64,000 nucleotides of DNA from Temnothorax longispinosus (taxonomy: Eukaryota; Arthropoda; Insecta; Hymenoptera; Formicidae): the NCBI RefSeq assembly GCF_030848805.1, contig NC_092363.1, positions 868,001 through 932,000 of the forward strand, given 5' to 3'. Of this stretch, positions 25,833 to 39,485 are shown piece after piece. Below the pieces are notes generated by a model. It made no database searches. It saw nothing but the letters and a program-made list of their open reading frames with translations, and was not told the origin of the DNA. The first letter of the stretch is position 1, and every line of letters starts with the position of its first letter. A program made the translations under genes and the position numbers.

Positions 25833-28800
25833 TGTTTAACTTTGTAATTATGTAATTTTAATTATATAATTATATAATTTAAATTTTTAATTATCTAATT
25901 ATATAATAATATAATCCTCTTTTAAATATTAGTTACATCTACCATGAACTACAATGGTGCGCGCATTGCTGTCTACTTCCCTTAAAAAGAATGTCGCGAT
26001 ATAAAAGTTGATAGAACGTTAGATATTCTCTTTAGTCTCTGCGCATTTTAAAAACCGGCTGTGCCGCTTTCAACTGCATTATTTATTTAACTGAAAGATA
26101 TCTTGAAATAAAAAAAAATTCTCTAACATTCCCGGCTTGAGTATATTCATTATGCATTTATCTCGAAGTACACCGCGGTCTGGTATTCCTGTCTGTTACA
26201 ACGCGGCGTTTTGCCACGTTAAATTGCTATTTAAACGATGATTCGATGTTTTAGTAGAAGAAACGTCTCTCAATTGCTGAATTTGCTTTGTACGTAGCAA
26301 ATGCTTCAAACAGAATGAATATCGCGGTAGATCTGTAGAAGGTTTTATTCCACCTACTTTATCGCAGTAACTTTTAATTCCACCATTAGACTTTTCCGCT
26401 CCGAGCAAGGACACGCGTTCGCCCAACGATACACGCTGCTGCCTCGCGCGCTCGTAAAATCCGGCTACTAACCGCGCGCCGTGTTAAGCATTGGCGCGAA
26501 TGAATAACGATAGACGTAATTACACTTAAGAAACAGCTTGATTAAAACTTCGCCGACGACGCGATGCTGCGGCGGTGCCTGCGGGATAAATCGCCGCGAA
26601 GTCGCTCATTACATCGCGTAATTGGGTCGCGCGCTCGCGCAATTTGCGGAATCCGTCGCACTATCCGTTTTCCTTCCTGCCGCTTTCAAGGTGGAAACTC
26701 CCGCGCCGTGATATCCCCCCGCAAGCTCAGCCCGGCAATCCCTTTAGTTTGACGACGATGTCGTGTAAACGCGCACGTACACAGTGATGCGCGAACGGAT
26801 TATGACGGATAGTCGCCGCCGAGATACTTAGCCGTGCGGCGTCATTACGGCGCACTCATTTTTCAAGCTCGTTCGCGGAGATATCATTACGGGCTACGGC
26901 AAAATATCTTTTTGGGTGGGGGACGAAGTTGAAAACTGTGATACACACACCGGATGCTCGCTCTCGGGCGCAGCCTTACCGTCTCGCGTCTGTCGGCGTT
27001 TAAGAGAGTCGTGCTCGCGCGCGGGACATTAATTCCCTGATACAGAGCCGAAAGAATGCCGGCGCACCCGGACCGATGGCAGAGAGTTCGCTAACGGCGA
27101 AAGATAATGAAAAAAATGGAACGACTCCTTGCAGGAGAAAACGACGACGCCCTGCAGGAGTCCCCATTGCCTTTCACGACGCGGCAAAGCGTCGTGCAAT
27201 TTACAGACATTTCTTGGCAAGAATGCACGGGGGACCTTTCGTAATTGCAGAAGAATAGACGAGGAGAAAAGGTTTAATGATCAAATTAAAGAGATGATTA
27301 AAGACCAATTAAGCGTTCGAAAAATCTGTTATCAAGATGACAGTAATAATTAACACATTATTGACCGGAAACAATATCAGCTTGTTTTTTTTGTTGTCCG
27401 AACGTTATTGACCGGTAACGAGTTTATTCGTTTTTGAAGAGGTATACAGTTTAAATTATTGCACGAAGTTGTTAGAGTTTAAAATTGGTAAAGTTTTCAT
27501 TATAGGATTTCTGATTGTGTTTATTCTTCACCGTGTTTATTCTTTTTGCCGTGGTTTGTTCTCTTTATCTTTTGTATATCATAAACGAAATTGTATTGCA
27601 AATGTTGGTTTCTATGAAAAAGCCACTCAGAAGCGTTAGTTTCTGCACCCGTTTAACAATGCATTAAGTAACAAATTGAGACATGGGAAATTAATGTATA
27701 TTAGTCTTCTTAATTTTTTTAGAACATCGAAATGATGTCACTGCTTTAAGCTCTCGAACGTACAATACCGTTTCCGGGTAGCTGTGCGGCGCGCAAAGGA
27801 CACGATGGCGAAGCTAATTGTCAAAGAACTACGACGCGAATAGTGCCCGTCATTATAATTACCGCAAAACCATAACCGCGTTGTGACTAACGTCATAACG
27901 AAGATTTAGATTGCGGATAAGGGACGTGGAAGGCGTTACGTTGCGCTGCAACGTCGGTGCAATAACACGCGCGGTAAACCCCGGGCTTGTAATATTACAC
28001 GAATAGCGTTTATTCGCATTCTCTCGCGGGAGTGTGTTGTCTTTTGCGCCGCTCGTTACCCCGCGGTCGTTCGTTGCTTCTTCCCGGTGAACCCTGCATC
28101 CGCGGCAAAACGACCCTGAGCCCTGAAGTCGTGAACATTCTCATTCTTTTTCCCCAACTGAACATATGAAGACGGGATGAGGGAAATAGACGTTAAAAAA
28201 CCATATCGAATGTGTGCTCACATGCGACGTTTCTGTTTCATCCACGTTCACATTTCACGTGGAACGCACGATATCAACAATTTCGGAAGAATACTTATTC
28301 CGAGAAAAAACGGACGAGAAAGTAGTTTCTTTTAGGGGGGTTTAATTTTTATAAAAAAATATATCCCGCGCAACGCGGGACTCTTTGTAGATCCGACCGG
28401 CTCGTAATGTGTGCCACGTCTCATAAGCCTCTTTTCTGTGGAATGTGCAATTATATTTTAATGCACGTTATTAATACTTGTCCGCGACAGGTATCAACGC
28501 AAGACATCAGAACGTTTACTATTACACAACTGTCCTTGGCAATTGCGCGTCGAAAAGATTGGCGTTATGTAACACGCTTTCGAATGATGATTTCACGCGC
28601 AGAATTATCACTGTTCGCGTATAGAATGATCGCGTTTTAAAGTTTGATCAAATTGGATTTTCCGCCTAATCCCGTATCTTCGTTCCAGTATACCGAATAT
28701 TTATTTGTTTATATAAAAAGAAACCTAAATTCTCTTTAAATGGCCAAGAACAAAAGCTCTTTGTAGATTTTGCGAATGGGGTGAAACTTGTTCCGTACAG

Positions 28801-29408
28801 TCGAGCAGCGAGGGTGGATTTAGGTGTCGTGACCCTAACGGTAATAGTTTCCCCGATTGAAACGTTGTTGGCTTTGTAGTGTGAATCTACCGCGAATCGG
28901 CAAACAAGTCCAATTCGCGATTAACGCCAACATTCCGCGGCAGACAGCGGGAAATTGCTCCAGATTCACGAAGTTGTATGCATATTTCAGAGATCCGCGC
29001 TATTACTTCTCCGCACTCCGCTTCATCCTGTCCTTGTCATCGCATGTGAGTTCTCTTTGAAGGTTGTGGAAATTATTCGCGCGCGGTGGATCGAGGGTGA
29101 AGACGCTTACGGCTTACGAAAGAAGTAGACGTGAAATCTAGCCCGCAGCCGTGCCCCAAAACTTTCGAGTAATTCGCGCTAGTTTGACGCAAACGGCGCC
29201 TACGGTGCGAAACTTGGGAGAAAGCTATGCGACGGATGGAGCGTTAAAGGCGAAAAGGAGGAGTAATGTCGAAGTGGGGCAAATAAGGAAAGGCGGTTAG
29301 AGAAGGCAACGAGAGACGGAGGAAACGTTGAAGAAGGTCGGCGTTTAGGAAGGTGCGAGATGGCTCACGTGCTAAACTATGCGTGTAATGCAATGAATGA
29401 TCTTAAGC

Positions 29409-29454
<46 letters not shown>

Positions 29455-31702
29455 GGAGGGAGACAGAGATTTATACACTTTCCAATTCTTAACCCTTAAA
29501 ATCAATTTTAACAAACTTTATTACACGAAGTAGATCAAGGTCAGTACAAATAGTATTTAGAAAAGAAGTATATACATGTATATTATAATATTATTACGAG
29601 ATATTAGAATTATAATATGTCATAAATTATATAATTAATAATATATTATATAATTTTTACGTCCCACAAATGGACTCATCATTATATAAATATTTTTTCA
29701 GTTTATAAGGTATTTTTTAGTTCACATAAAAATGTTTTATTTAACATTGGTGGCGTGCAACTCGACCGAGAAGAATTATTACACAAGGAATTCTTGATTT
29801 TGCCGCAGCAAACGAGGGGAGAATTTCATAGTCCGCCCATAGTTGGCACTGCCAAGTAGGAAATGCGAAACTATTGCGTTCCACCTACGAGTACGAGTAA
29901 CTGGATCTCTCGTTCCCGCCGAGTGGAAGAAGGCAGCGCGGTACAGGAATGTGCCCCCTACGCCAGGTCGCCATAAAACGCTTCTCAACCCGCGCAGGCC
30001 CTTTGTCGTGGTACAGCAACACGTGGACAAAGAACGACGATATCTACAGCCAGTCGAGCACGTACCACGTTGACTCTGAACCCCCCGATATTTCCTTAAC
30101 GCGCACGCACACGCGTATACGCATATCAACTTCGCCCTTACGCGTAAGTGCCATGCCGCCCCGTCGTCGTCAATCGGCGTGCACCCGACTCGCATCGAGA
30201 CCTTTGTTTATAAATGCGCCTCGTGTTACAATGTTATCCGCCACGATAATACCGCGCGGCACGATAATCGGAGCAGCGCGGTTCTAATCGCGAAGGTAAT
30301 CTTCGACGCTGCGGAGTGCTTCGTTGCGGGGAGCGCGATTATTTTCAACGACCACGGCGGGGCATTAACGACCTCGGAAAATAGAATTATCAAGGCACAA
30401 CAATGTCTGCGGAGTGTCTACCAAGCGTTCGCACTTTTCGTCGAGCTATTTCGCCGCGATGTAATTTTAATAAGTTTGTGTATAATTTCATTGTGTGTGG
30501 TGAGACGTGTGTCTCGCAGTGCCGAAAATGTAAGTTGCCTAGATCGCTGCAACGTGTCGCCCAGGCGCTATCTCTGTCCCTTAACAAAGAAAGGCTAATA
30601 TTATGGAGATGAAACTGTATGTATGTGCATAAATTTGTCATAAATTCCCCGGGTGCGTCCTAAGATCTCTTGTCGAGATATAGTGTCCCGTGCGCGCGCG
30701 TCGCGACGCGTCTCGTCGCGCAACGCAGCGTCCACCCGGTCCACCGATTATAAATTGGCTACGAGAACGATGACTTGTTCGGTCACCGTGTGACCAGATA
30801 CCGGGGCGGGAAATTTCCGCGCGAGAAATCGGTCCCATCTATTCTGCCGCGTCGCGGCGCGAGACTTTTTCCACAAAGCGTTTTCAGCGGTGGTACGCGA
30901 CGAAAACTCGCAATCGGCAAATGGAAACGTTGTCGCTCCGACGGCGACGCGACGCAACCGTGATCAAAGTGAATGGCCGGAATCAATCGGAATTTGACAG
31001 AGTGACAAACGCAGTCACGGCGATCGACGTCCGGTCGAAACGTTCACCCCGACCTTCCACGTTTTGCCACCTGCTCGAAAGCGAAGTCCGTCACTCCCGG
31101 CGTAACAATTCGTCCCGTTCAACGTAACGAGATACGAGAGCACTCTCTCTCATTCTGCCGTGCGGTTCACGGCATTCCGTTGTTCATTCACGACTTGTAA
31201 TTAGCAATTAAGATAATGTGTCTTTACGAGCGTGCGCGTAGAAAATTCCTTAGATAAGACGCGTTCTTTGAGAGACTCGACAGGTCGTTCTCCTAGGTAA
31301 AAGCGATACGTTATATATTTGTGCGATAATACGTCGAAGTTAGAATCACAATGCGCAGTTATACCGTATAACGATAACAGTGAGTATGCATAAATATCTA
31401 ATAATATTATATGTTATGTTACGTTAATTATATACACGAAGTTTATTCTAATTGTTTTCTCAAACCGTCGTTCGTAGATGTGATTTCAATTTGCGAATAT
31501 TCGTATAACAAGAAACGCTTGCAATTACCAAGTATAATTCAATACGATCTCTGCCGTTTTCTGAGCCTAATTACCGCCTGTTGCTTTCGCTCGCGCTGCA
31601 TGAATGATGGTTTTTTTTTTTCATAACTGCATACAAAGTATTAAATGAAGTAAAATTTAATACGTATTCGTGTCGGGGTATCGCAATTATTTCTTCGTAT
31701 AC
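25833..31702. other. no gene recognised
   Basis: Open frames up to 139 codons (30179-30598) but no domain or splice structure I can support. A perfect 7-bp stem with a CAA loop lies at 28364-28380. AT-rich low-complexity sequence is at about 25840-25920 and 29570-29660. Confidence 0.5.
29411..29452. repeat. (GA)n microsatellite
   Basis: Nearly pure AG/GA dinucleotide repeat with one AA interruption. Confidence 0.95.
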
Positions 31703-31819
31703 ATATGGAGGGGTAAAAGCCATAGTGGGTGCAAGCCAATTTTTTTAAATATTGACTCGTGTGCATAGATGCAATTTATATATTGCACAGATTGCATCTA
31801 TGGCTTTACCCCTTTATAT
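31703..31819. mobile_element. Short MITE-like inverted repeat
   Basis: The left GGGGTAAAAGCCATAG block and the right CTATGGCTTTACCCC block are inverted copies with one indel, bounded by ATAT on each side, and an internal TGCAATTTATATATTGCA palindrome sits between them. Total length is about 117 bp with no coding frame. The target duplication cannot be fixed because the flanks are AT-rich. Confidence 0.6.
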
Positions 31820-33344
31820 ATAAAATATTTTCTATATATAATTTAAATGTACCGATGTGTGATAGATATATTTTTCAGATGTGATAGGTAGATTTTCTAT
31901 TGGATAGCATACCTGCGAATTTACTCCAAATCAATATATCAAATATGACGCTTTAACGATTACGATATTTTGCTGAACCAATGACACAAATCGTGCTTTT
32001 CTGAAATGAAGATCGATACACGTCCCATTTTATAAATAATATATTTATAGCATATTATTGCAAATACAGGCATATAGCGAATATACCTGTATCTGATTAG
32101 TTTACTTTTTCTCCATGACGTATCTGCTAATCTTCGGACTTTTGCAAGTTTCCTACTTTCGAAATAATAAAAAAGTCCGATTTCCAGCACAGTCGTTTCG
32201 AGGCGTTCCCGTCCGTATATTAATTTTGCACGGGTAATGCAAAAAAGAAGCAATGAATAAATTTGAATAAGCAAAACTTTCGCTGCGTGAGAATATTAGA
32301 ACGCACGCAGCGCACTTCTTTTGCATAATCATCTTTAACCGCGAGGACCGTAACGCACAGTGGCGCGCAGCTATAACCTCGTATTCTCGCAAATAGTGTT
32401 AATGTACAAAGTTGCCGCTTGGAAAAAAAAAGAAGGGAAGGAAAAAACGCGTGTAATGCTTCACAAGCTGTGACATGGTCAAAAAGTTACGTTTAACTTG
32501 AGTTTCTAGCGAGAGACTCGTAAACACTGCGTGGAAAAAAAAAAACCTCGCTCGCTCATTGCCGGCGTTATGTACATAGCTAAGGGAACTTTTTCTTGCA
32601 TTCGATGATAATTCATGAGAAAGTTTAATCCTTTCGCTCGCAGCGTCCCCCGGTTGCGAACATACTTTTTCGTCGTCCGTAATATGCAAATTTTAGACTC
32701 GGCCGTGCTATCGCATCACTTCACCCACATATTTCCGGATATAAATTACTTAGCGTCCGTGATTTTCAAGTAGACGGATGGAAAAAGAGAGACAAATAGG
32801 CAATTGTGACATTTTTCGCGGCGAGGGAATTAATTACGCTTATTATTTCCCTTCTCCGGTTGGCTATAAAACTCGGCATATAGCTTCGCGCTGCTCACTT
32901 TTAGGTAAATGGAGCGTAGTCACGCTTCATTTGGGAGACGGGGGTCTTTCAAAGTAGCGATAACTTTCTTTTACGATTATTCGACGCTGGAAAATGTGAT
33001 ATGCGAGCGATCGTAATTCAAGCAACGCAAAGCTGCACTTAGACGCGGAAAGTGCTCGGGGCCTCCCGAGACGAGGGGCGACGGCGTCTTTCGCGATGCG
33101 CTTTTATCGTGCGATATATTCCGTCGTATCACGCTGTATGACGTCCCAATCAGCTCGGATACCAGATTCGAATCCCGATTATCTCGCGCACTAATTTATC
33201 AAAAAATCAACGTGTGAAACTACATATTTGCACACGTGTTATACGATAACGTTTAACGTGTTGTGTCATTTCGTTAAACGCAAAATATTGGCTATATCTT
33301 ATTGAAGAATATTTCTGTATCTTCGGAAATGTACGATCAATAGT
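31820..33344. other. no gene recognised
   Basis: Only short frames on the minus strand (31960-32274, 32153-32392, 32399-32689) without family signatures. Nothing else identifiable. Confidence 0.5.
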
Positions 33345-33348
33345 TTAA

Positions 33349-33884
33349 GGGGATCCTGCAGCCGTATGATTTACCGACATTATCGTTTTTCGATGGATCT
33401 TTTAATTGGCTTTACAGAATTGCAAGTTTTTTGTCTAGAATTAAAGTACGCACAAAAATCTAGGGCAGAAAACGCGATTTTATATCAAAAACGCCAAAAA
33501 ATTAAAAATGTTACTTATTTGGGCACATACGCAGCTGTCACCTGACGACAATATTTGCTTAAAACAAAAATTCTGCAGTTTATACATACATAATTTTTAT
33601 CATCTGCCCTTGGGAAAACATGTAGGAATAATATCGTGCAAGTAGAAGTAAGATTCAATGCGTACAAAAAAAGATCCATCGAAAAATTATTTTAGTAATG
33701 CAAATACGGATGCAAATGACAAGAAGAGCAGCAACAGTAGTTGCCGGATCTTGCGAGAGATGGCGAGCAATCGAAAAAAGGACAGATGTCATTTCGTTAG
33801 ACAAAGACAGATATAGAGAAAACAAAATTAGAAAGGTTGACATTATCGACATCGAGGAAGTTCGCCAGTCACTGCAGGATCCCC
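33349..33884. mobile_element. Non-autonomous TTAA-target element
   Basis: TTAA lies directly outside both ends (33345-33348 and 33885-33888), and the ends are a perfect 13-bp inverted repeat, GGGGATCCTGCAG. A second inverted pair, CGATGGATCTTTT near 33395 and AAAAGATCCATCG near 33668, sits inside. TTAA duplication with 13-bp inverted ends is typical of piggyBac-type elements; Kolobok also uses TTAA. An 82-codon frame (33698-33946) runs from inside the element out through its right end and is not a recognisable transposase. Confidence 0.78.
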
Positions 33885-35694
33885 TTAAGATGGTTATTCC
33901 CAAAACCTTTCGGTTGCAGAAGTGTGTACGTTCAAGTGTCGCTTGAATTTAATTTAAAGATCAAATTACTTACTTTTAATTATCTATTAAAATAAGAAAG
34001 CAAGCTGTAGTCCCCAGAACAGATTCTTGCGAAATTCCAGAATTTTGCATAGTTTAAAAATCTTTCGTCCAGGATAATGAAAGGTTGGTAACCTGATGAT
34101 AGTGACCTATTATTGAAACAGTTTAATATCGGATATGCTTTTGATGACGGCTAATATACACTCATTACTATATATGTATAGTTATATAGGCTAAATGAGT
34201 CTCGTGATAATTGCGCTTTATAAGCTCCAATTCCTCATTGCAAAGTTATATCCATATTATGTGAGGTATTATACTTTAATCCTTGAGAATATGAGATGAG
34301 GGTCACTATAGAGATACTAATATAATAATCATATCCATGTAATGAAAAAGAAAGGGAAGGAGAACGTAATTTTCTCTGAAATAGTTAATTTATTGATCGA
34401 TACCTATATTCTTAGAACTGTTTAGTCACGAGAGAACTTTCTGTAATTTGCGGCATGTTAAAAAAAGGTACTTGCTAGTAATAATGATCTAAGTAGGTAG
34501 CTGACGCATTAATAATTATTAAATATAAAAAATTATAATTGTTATATTCTTTGGATGGAATAGTCGATTTATTCTGCTCAAAAAGGTAAACAGTTCAAAT
34601 TTCATTTATTAATTGAATCTTTGTCAGTAAAAAGGGTTACTTACTTTTTTCGCTTTCAACTTATATATATATTTTTTAGATTTTTTTTCTTTAATTGCGA
34701 TTTAAAAATTTTGATTAGGATTGTAACTTGATAAGAATAAATAAAAAACCATGAGGTTTTATTTGACTAAATTTGATATCAAGAGTTAGTCTGAAAGTTA
34801 TTAGAAAAAGTTTAAAAACTGATTCCAAGACGATCCTCAGGATGATACGGCGATGAGTGTTATCATCGTTCGTAAGAGATCATGGAAATATGCTTTGTTT
34901 AATCGAGATAAACGCCGATATTTTCGCGCGCAAACTCGGCGTGTCACTCATCTACATAGTAATCATGTTATCGCGTGTGTTCCAGATGACTAACTCGTGC
35001 GCTATCTTGCAAAATAGCATATGTCTAGCAGAATAAATGGCGGGCAAATGTGGGATAACCGTTTTGTTGGTTTGTCGGCGTTAAAGCGAGCAAACGTGTA
35101 TTTTCAGTGTTGACAAACGAATTTACGAAGGGGAATCTTTATTCAGGCGCTTATACGAAACCTCTGGGTTTTTATTTTTGCGCAAACAAGATTAGGCGAT
35201 GCGAGATGAAGATGTATGTCTCAGCCGCTCGCTCGCCAACGAAACTTTGCCTAGCGCGGTGTAATTACACGTAACGAAACGCGGTCGATGACACGCGGTA
35301 CCGATATCAGACTAATCAGACTCGACGTTAGGCGATTATGCTTGTTATCAATCATAGCGTTCACGCACCGTCTGCACAGGATATTCCCGCGTGTTGGCCG
35401 CGTCGTGCTCAGGAGGTCCCAGTATATCCGAGGGTCGCCGGGAACGGTAACGGTGGCAATAATAGTAGCTGGGGCGATCCGGGGCAATGATTCCGCATTG
35501 TTCTACAACGGCAATAAATGTCAGTCGATCGCGTTCGTCCGGGCGCGACGGTTACGCTCTTCTTTCTTCTGCCCGCGTATATACCTTTTGCCGCCTCATT
35601 CGTCGGCTCAATCGCGGTCGAGAGCCGTACGGTCGATCGTACGTACGAGCTTTCGAACTTTAATGCGATCGATTTGCCGGACGGGTTGCGCCTA

Positions 35695-35735
35695 AAGGAG
35701 GAGAAGGAAGAGGAGGAGGTGGAGGTGGAGGAGAA
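35695..35735. repeat. polypurine tract
   Basis: GAGGAGAAGGAAGAGGAGGA-type run with GGTGGAG units, coding for Glu/Val-rich sequence in one frame but probably non-coding. Confidence 0.7.
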
Positions 35736-36365
35736 GCGGCTTGCGCCTCCTCTCGCCTACGTTATGAAATATGCAGTTCGATTTTTTCCCTTGAGAGTTA
35801 ATTCGCAGGGCGGCCGGCGCGACGGAGAATCTGCGGAGTAACGTTTTTAAAGGTGATATTTTATTTGCCCGCGGTCTCCGTCGAAAAGCCGGTGTTGTTA
35901 AAAATAAACCGGGAAGGCTTCTGCATAAATCAAGAGACGCGACTACCCACCGACCGCCGGCTTTTTCTCGGGATGAATTGGAATAAAAATCCGTAACCGG
36001 GAGAAAACGTAACAGTTTCCGGGATACCTTTCACAAGGCGCGTATCGCGAGGGGTCTCGTGTATAATGACGAGAATTCGCGGGACCGCGAGGGATTTCAA
36101 ACCGGGTATCAAGATTCTCGGCGAACCGAGAGAGTCGTTCCCAGAATCGTCGAGCGCTGGAAGAGAAGATCGCGCGCGATAGCGGGAGGAATATCTTTCG
36201 GCGATAACCATCCTTTCGCACGGTCGCTAATCTCCTCACCCGCTGACCCGATCATATTAATTAATCGCGAATCGATAGCGCGGTCTCGCGGGAAGCCCCG
36301 GCTTTTTAGGAGGCGCGACGCGTCGCGAGCGATGGATCGTAAGAAAAGCCGATGGTACCTGCGAT

Positions 36366-36440
36366 AAGGAGGAACAGAAGGCGGAGGGATAGACGATGAT
36401 GAGGAAGAGGAAAAGGAAGAGGAGAAGGAGGATAGAATGG
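36366..36440. repeat. polypurine tract
   Basis: About 75 bp of almost pure A/G on the plus strand (GGAAGAGGAAAAGGAAGAGG core) with a few interruptions. Confidence 0.75.
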
Positions 36441-39407
36441 GTAAAGGAGGTTACTGCGACGCGACATCCGAGATAGATCGCGGGAGTCACTACGCGGCCT
36501 TATTACATCGTAAATTCCCGCTTAGTGATGGATAACATTAACCCATCGGCAACGACAAATTACTTAACTCCGCTGGGGTCGGGCGGCGCGTCGCAGCCTC
36601 GCCTCCACGCCGCGCCGCGCCGCGCCGCGCCGCGCGCCGCTCACCCGCTCAACGCTCAACTGGTTCTTCTTCCGCCGCGGTTCCCGCAACCTCGATCGAT
36701 GCCGTGTTGTCGAGAGTGTGGCGTCTCTGAACGCCCGTTAATGCGACAAAGGTATACAAAGTTCCAGTACAATCGTGCAGTCACAAACACCTTTTATTCC
36801 GTTCTGATTTAAGTAATATCGCGAAGAATAAAAAGGAATTAAAAAAAAAAACAAGCCGGTCAGATTGTCTCGACCGTCTCGAGCAAGATGTATTCAATAT
36901 GCTGGGAACAAACAGCTATAGGAAGAAATATAAAAGGTGTCTGGTGAACTTGATCGATTAGCGCGACTTTCACGAGTCTTTAGCAGAGCTTCTCGCTTAA
37001 ATCCTCTTGTCTGTTTCACCGTTTGTGCCATGCGTTAATGCAAATGTCGTTACGTAACAATCGAGCGTTACTGTATTACAACCGTTACGCCGGTTTCAGC
37101 GCAGCACGGCTGATATTGCTCTGTAACTGCGAAAGACGCGAAATTCGCCCGGCTGGAAACTGCAGTACTTCGCGTTTACGTACGCGATGCGGTTCACCGG
37201 TAGAAGAGCACCGTAGCGGGGAGTACGTTACATCGATTTCCTCGGAGAGCCCGCGACCGGCTGTAACCGGATAATTCATTAGCGATACAACCCGAGACGC
37301 TGCAAATTCGCGCGACTATTAAACATTCCACGGATTTCCCAGAAGGAGAAGGGGTCCCCGAATCATGTTCCCTCGCGGCCGTTGCGGCTGCATCGCCGTT
37401 AACTGCTATATGCTAAAGCTTCCAGTTTCATTGGACATGAAGCGGCTTATTAAAACAGCATGGGAAACGTTTCATCATCACCCAGCGAAATAATTATCTC
37501 GAATCCCCGGGCTAAGCATAATAAAAATAAACGAGCAGAAATTCTTTTAACTTTGACCAGCTTTCCGTGCGGTACGTGACTCGAAGACAAAACAGGGAAA
37601 AATCGATTCGAAGAAGAGAAGATTTAAATCGTTGGAAGACTATTAAGATCGATAGCGCTGTAAAAGAATATCATTCGAACGTTTGAAAAGTAGGATTCTT
37701 GTAATCTTGATGTATCGATAATTTAAAATAATATGTCGACACGATAAGGAATATAGCTACCTGCGCACAGCGAGAAAATCGCCGACAAACCTAAGTGTTG
37801 AGCGTACTATTTATCATAACGTGATAGGTCAGAAACGTGTACAACCGGATATTACACACGCAACTACGATAAATAATGCAGGAGTAAAAAACTTTAATGT
37901 TAAAAGAACGTTGTAAACTGCGAACTCGTGAACGAGCGGGAAGCATAGTAAAAATTGCAATAGGACTGTTATTAGCGGTTTCTATGACAGGCCGACAAAC
38001 GATGTAGATAATAAACCTAATACAAAATGCGAAAATTATTATATATTTTCTAAGTGCAGAGTGCGAAACGGTCAGTCCTTAAATCACGAACACGTCCTTT
38101 AAACCGGCTCTGATCCGGGCTTAGCTTACCCGTCATTAAAATATTAAAGAAGTTTCAAACCGCGGAGGTAAAACGTACGTAAGATGGAGAACTTTTGAAG
38201 GGGTTTACAACATTTATGGAGTTTCATATTAACGTTACGTCAGTTTGTTTCAGAGTGTTAAGAATTATGACATACGTAGCCGCGAAATCCAACGAATTTA
38301 GGAGCACAAAGTGAGATATATACCGTTCCATTTTATATTAATATCGTTGTAACGCGGCCAATATTTCGTAAGCTCTCGGCTGCACGGCGATTTGTATGTA
38401 TGAAAACAGGATACGCACAGCCAAATGAAATGCCCTTTTTCCCGGTTTCCGATCATTTAAAACAGTAACGTGTATAAGCAATACCGCGTCAAAACATGGA
38501 ATGACACAGGCGTGCTTACGGTTGATTTAACGTGCGGATGAAAATGCTGAAATCGCGGGAACATCGAGATCAACGAAACTTCACGCACCGTCAAGTACAG
38601 CGAATTGTCCTCTAATTTTTGTCGAATGATAACTAATTACTCACCGATAACTTCATCGTGCGATCGACATTTCGCTCAGCGAGATGATAAAGTGGCGGAA
38701 TCTATTACAGCGGAATAATCGATCATATTTGGAACAAACTCTTTAAACAACATCTCTATTGCATTAATTTTAAGGAATTTTTTTGAAGAAACTATTTGTC
38801 TTGCTTTTTTAAATAAGAACTAAAATTATATTTATCTCAAATATTAGAAAAGTTCAAATATTTTTTACTTAAATATATATTAAAGAAACGTTCGCAAAAG
38901 TCTGTATAAAGTTCATGATTAAGTAAATATTTGTCAGCAGATAAAGCGTTCTCCTCGACAAATATATTAAATTTGATCGCAATAGGGAAGAATTCAGTGA
39001 TAAAATCGTCAAGTTATTTCAATCAAATGTAAGATATTTTGTCTTCTATTTTAGCTGTTCAGTATTCCAGAAGACTCTATCTCGAAAGTTGAGTAACCTT
39101 CGAGATTTCTAATTATTGTCGCTCTTCCGATCGAAATCAGGACGGAAGTAGAAGTTAGCATACCTACGTACGGCGTACGTTCCTAAGATACCAGAAGGAG
39201 GCGTACCGCCGATAGACTTCTCGATCTCGTTAGGAGTGAATCTCCGAACGCAAATGGCCGTTCGTTCATTTGCTCGAGCAGATCGCTCCTGATAAGCGCA
39301 CGAGCCTACAACCGTCGTCATATCTTGTGAGGCTTCGATAAGAATCTTTCGCCGCAGCGTGCAGTTCAGTACAATGCAAACTTAATTAAATGAAACCTTG
39401 CTGTTAT

Positions 39408-39485
39408 CGTCGTCGTCGACGTCGTCGTCGTCGTCGTCGTCATCGTCGTCGTCGCTGTCGTAGTCGTAGCCCTCCTCGTCGTCAT
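39408..39485. repeat. GTC/CGT trinucleotide repeat
   Basis: Imperfect (GTC)n of about 25 units with GAC, ATC, CTG and TAG interruptions. On the minus strand one frame (39382-39588) reads as an Asp-rich run of 68 codons. No neighbouring coding evidence, so I treat it as a simple repeat. Confidence 0.85.
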